14,825 nt of DNA. It comes from JAAYRQ01 sp035647235 (lineage in GTDB: Bacteria > Bacillota > Syntrophomonadia > Syntrophomonadales > Syntrophomonadaceae). The position numbers and the translations under genes were made by a program. A model generated the notes under the pieces. That model saw nothing but the letters and a program-made list of their open reading frames with translations, ran no database searches and was not told the DNA's origin. Of this stretch, positions 13,056-14,825 are shown piece by piece. Within the stretch, counting starts at the first letter, position 1. Each line of letters begins with the position of its first letter. The stretch covers positions 1 through 14,825 of the forward strand of contig CAZEPV010000031.1 in assembly GCA_964514235.1 (NCBI GenBank). The letters are read 5' to 3'.

Positions 13056-14720
13056 CTAGTGTTTAAACCAAGATCCTCCTATAAATTCACGCAATATCGA
13101 ATTGGGGGGTACACCTTCTGCTGGTGCTTCTCTAAAATAACTCAAAAACTTCAAAAGCCTTTGAGCCTCTGCATATTCCTCACAATGATCCCCAATTTCA
13201 TTCAGTAGTTTTTCCGCCATAGGTTTTAGTATGGCTAGCTCATAGACGAGCGATGTATTAAACATTACATCCGCATTCTCCTGAAAAGGAAAAATGTTCT
13301 TTTCCTCCCCCCGCCTTACAGAGGGCCAACGGTTTAGGGTATTTATAGCACTATAACCCCGTGTCCTACTATCCCTAATCATTCGTCTTAATAAACGACA
13401 ATCAGTGGTAGGAATCCGATTAGAGTAATCTACATTCAATTGGGTTAGGGCACTCACATAAATACGATACTTATTTTTAGCGGGAATACTGTAAGTCAAT
13501 TTATCATTTAAGGCATGTATACCCTCGATTATTATTGGCTCCCCTTCGGGCACCCTACACAAGTTTCCTTCTAATTCAGTTGTCCCTGTACGGAAATTAA
13601 AAATAGGTGTTTCCACTTCTTCACCATCAAGCAATCGAATTAAGTCCTCATTAAATAAATCTAATTTCAAAGCCTCCAGTGCTTCAAAATTATAATTCCC
13701 CTCCACATCTAAAGGTGTTTGTTCCCGATCCACAAAATAGTTATCCAAGGAAACAGATTCAGGATTTCTGCCGTTCACCTTTAATTGTATTAATAAGCGT
13801 TGGGCAAAGGTTGTCTTACCCGATGAAGAAGGCCCAGAAATTAAAATCAATCTTTTCTCGTGAGCAGCGCAAATTTCATCAGCAATCATAGCGATCTTTT
13901 TTTCGTGTAGGGCTTCATTAATTTGTATTATTTCATTCAGGTTGCCATTATCAATCTTTTTGGCTAAAGCGGCTACATGTGGTGTTTCTAACATATCAGC
14001 CCATGCTTTAGCCTCCCGAAAAATACCCGCCAGCTTCGGTTGATCATTATATGGTTGATTAAATTCTGGATCCGTTATACTCGGTGTTTGTAGTATTAGC
14101 CCAGAGTTATAAGGGATTAAACGGTAGTTATTTATGATTCCAGTATTAGGGGCTAAATACCCGTAAAAATATTCATAAAAACCATCAATCTCATATAAAT
14201 GCACCTTTTCTTTATCCCGTAATGACAATAGATCTACCTTATCATCAAGATTTTGTTTTTTAAATATATTAGTAGCTTCAACCCTAGACATTAATACACG
14301 ATTAATCGGCTGGTTAGCCTTAATAATCTTGGCCATTTCCTTATCAATTAGTTCCAGATAATCATTATTATCTGCAATATCCACATCATTAAATTCACAA
14401 TATAAGCCATTAGATAAAGCATGTTTAATTATTAACCTTCGGTTGGGAAATATCTTTTGGCTCGCCTTAATTAAAATAAAAGTAGCAGTGCGCCTGTATA
14501 CCCTAGAACCAGATTCTGTTGTCATATCTAATAATTTAATATTGGCATCTTCCATAATTGGGGTCTCTAGACCAGATAAATGGTTATTAATAGTTATCGC
14601 AGTTACTGGATATCTAGTATCTAAATCCAGCGAATTCAGCAAATCAACAGCTTTAACCCCACTAGTGGCTTGATATTCCCCGTATCCCTCAATAGAAACC
14701 ATAATTTTTTCGCCTGCCAT
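13056..14720 (-). CDS. Nucleoside (uridine) kinase fused to a ThrRS-like N-terminal region
   Basis: A 554-residue protein of the 'nucleoside kinase' family common in Clostridia. The N-terminal 65 residues look like a TGS domain (YGEYQATSGVKAVDLLNSL). About 70-190 resembles the ThrRS second additional domain, but YRRTATFILIKA stands where the editing domain would have metal-binding His residues, so editing activity is not expected. The C-terminal half is a uridine-kinase-type P-loop NTPase: Walker A GPSSSGKT (296-303), SLDNYFVDRE (324-333), and IIIEGIHALND (396-406). The reaction is presumably phosphorylation of a nucleoside; the substrate is not established. The start is the ATG at 14720, with GGAGGA 6-7 nt upstream. 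The frame stays open to 14822 but runs through a terminator, so longer starts are rejected. The stop is TAG. Confidence 0.88.
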   Translation of the reverse strand: MAGEKIMVSIEGYGEYQATSGVKAVDLLNSLDLDTRYPVTAITINNHLSGLETPIMEDANIKLLDMTTESGSRVYRRTATFILIKASQKIFPNRRLIIKHALSNGLYCEFNDVDIADNNDYLELIDKEMAKIIKANQPINRVLMSRVEATNIFKKQNLDDKVDLLSLRDKEKVHLYEIDGFYEYFYGYLAPNTGIINNYRLIPYNSGLILQTPSITDPEFNQPYNDQPKLAGIFREAKAWADMLETPHVAALAKKIDNGNLNEIIQINEALHEKKIAMIADEICAAHEKRLILISGPSSSGKTTFAQRLLIQLKVNGRNPESVSLDNYFVDREQTPLDVEGNYNFEALEALKLDLFNEDLIRLLDGEEVETPIFNFRTGTTELEGNLCRVPEGEPIIIEGIHALNDKLTYSIPAKNKYRIYVSALTQLNVDYSNRIPTTDCRLLRRMIRDSRTRGYSAINTLNRWPSVRRGEEKNIFPFQENADVMFNTSLVYELAILKPMAEKLLNEIGDHCEEYAEAQRLLKFLSYFREAPAEGVPPNSILREFIGGSWFKH

Positions 14721-14747
14721 ATCTTTTCCTCCTCCCAATACCCATAT

Positions 14748-14756
14748 ATTATACCA
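14748..14756 (-). promoter_or_regulatory. Extended -10 promoter for the nucleoside kinase gene
   Basis: TGGTATAAT on the minus strand matches the extended -10 form TGnTATAAT. No good -35 is present because the preceding bases are the T tract of an upstream terminator. It would give a leader of about 20 nt containing the SD. Confidence 0.5.
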
Positions 14757-14759
14757 TGC

Positions 14760-14787
14760 AAAAAAAAAGAAGGCCCTTAGCCTTCCT
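14760..14787 (-). terminator. Rho-independent terminator of the gene beyond the right edge
   Basis: On the minus strand GAAGGC and GCCTTC (14780-14785/14769-14774) pair around a 5-nt loop and extend by a G.T and an A-T pair. Nine T residues follow. It must end transcription of a minus-strand gene entering from the right; stops for its possible last codons are visible at 14803-14805 (TAG) or 14798-14800 (TGA), in different frames. Confidence 0.85.
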
Positions 14788-14825
14788 GCCAAAATATTCA
14801 AACTAACGCAATTTTGCACCAAGTT

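Noticed and set aside
136..14720. Global reassignment of UAA to a sense codon in this genome
   Set aside because: All ten complete genes are full length with no internal UAA, and four end in UAA at positions expected for their families. Partial or conditional suppression remains possible.
14721..14822. N-terminal extension of the nucleoside kinase to 14822
   Set aside because: The open frame runs through a rho-independent terminator with its T tract, an extended -10 promoter and the SD of the ATG at 14720.
14798..14825. 3' end of a gene entering from the right edge
   Set aside because: Two frames end here (TAG at 14803-14805, TGA at 14798-14800) and fewer than ten codons are visible, so neither product nor frame can be decided; only the terminator is annotated.
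1..14825. Mobile elements, CRISPR arrays, prophage or defence islands
   Set aside because: No direct-repeat arrays, transposase or integrase motifs, or attachment-site duplications next to the tRNA were seen; all large genes are housekeeping types with similar base composition.

Overview
This window looks like chromosomal core-genome DNA from an AT-rich, spore-forming member of the Bacillota, most likely class Clostridia. The reasons are a YunB-type sporulation gene, strong AGGAGG ribosome binding sites, GTG and TTG starts, a MutS2 with a Smr tail, a bacterial PolX, and a 'nucleoside kinase' fused to a ThrRS-like N-terminus. No transposase, phage gene, CRISPR array or defence cassette is visible. 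I cannot name the genus.

Layout from left to right: a sigma-A-like promoter at the left edge points out of the window. Next come yunB (minus), a tRNA gene with its own promoter and terminator (plus), and a small unknown 82-residue gene (plus). tyrS (minus) converges on the small gene across a 13-bp hairpin. tyrS and a class A penicillin-binding protein gene (plus) diverge from a short shared intergenic region. The rest is on the minus strand, in order of transcription: a nucleoside kinase at the right edge, a long-chain acyl-CoA synthetase, zapA-polX (1 nt apart), and a NIF3-like gene followed by mutS2. The zapA/polX/mutS2 order matches the conserved Bacillus zapA-yshB-polX-mutSB neighbourhood, but yshB (cvpA) is missing and a NIF3-like gene sits between polX and mutS2.

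The outstanding feature is the tRNA at 994-1069. It folds perfectly and carries an encoded CCA, and its body is that of tRNA-Glu (U11-A24, U13.G22 with A46, four-base variable loop, Glu-type anticodon arm). Its anticodon, however, is UUA instead of UUC. Read literally, it is a natural ochre (UAA) suppressor. The ten complete protein genes end in TAG six times, TAA four times and TGA never. This is an unusual bias for an AT-rich Clostridia genome, and it fits (but does not prove) avoidance of UAA. All ten proteins are full length with no internal UAA, so global reassignment of UAA is not suggested here.

Secondary points are a PolX whose polymerase half looks degenerate while its PHP nuclease half is intact, a cysteine-rich C-terminal extension on the PBP, and a perfect hairpin lying across the stop codon of the NIF3-like gene.
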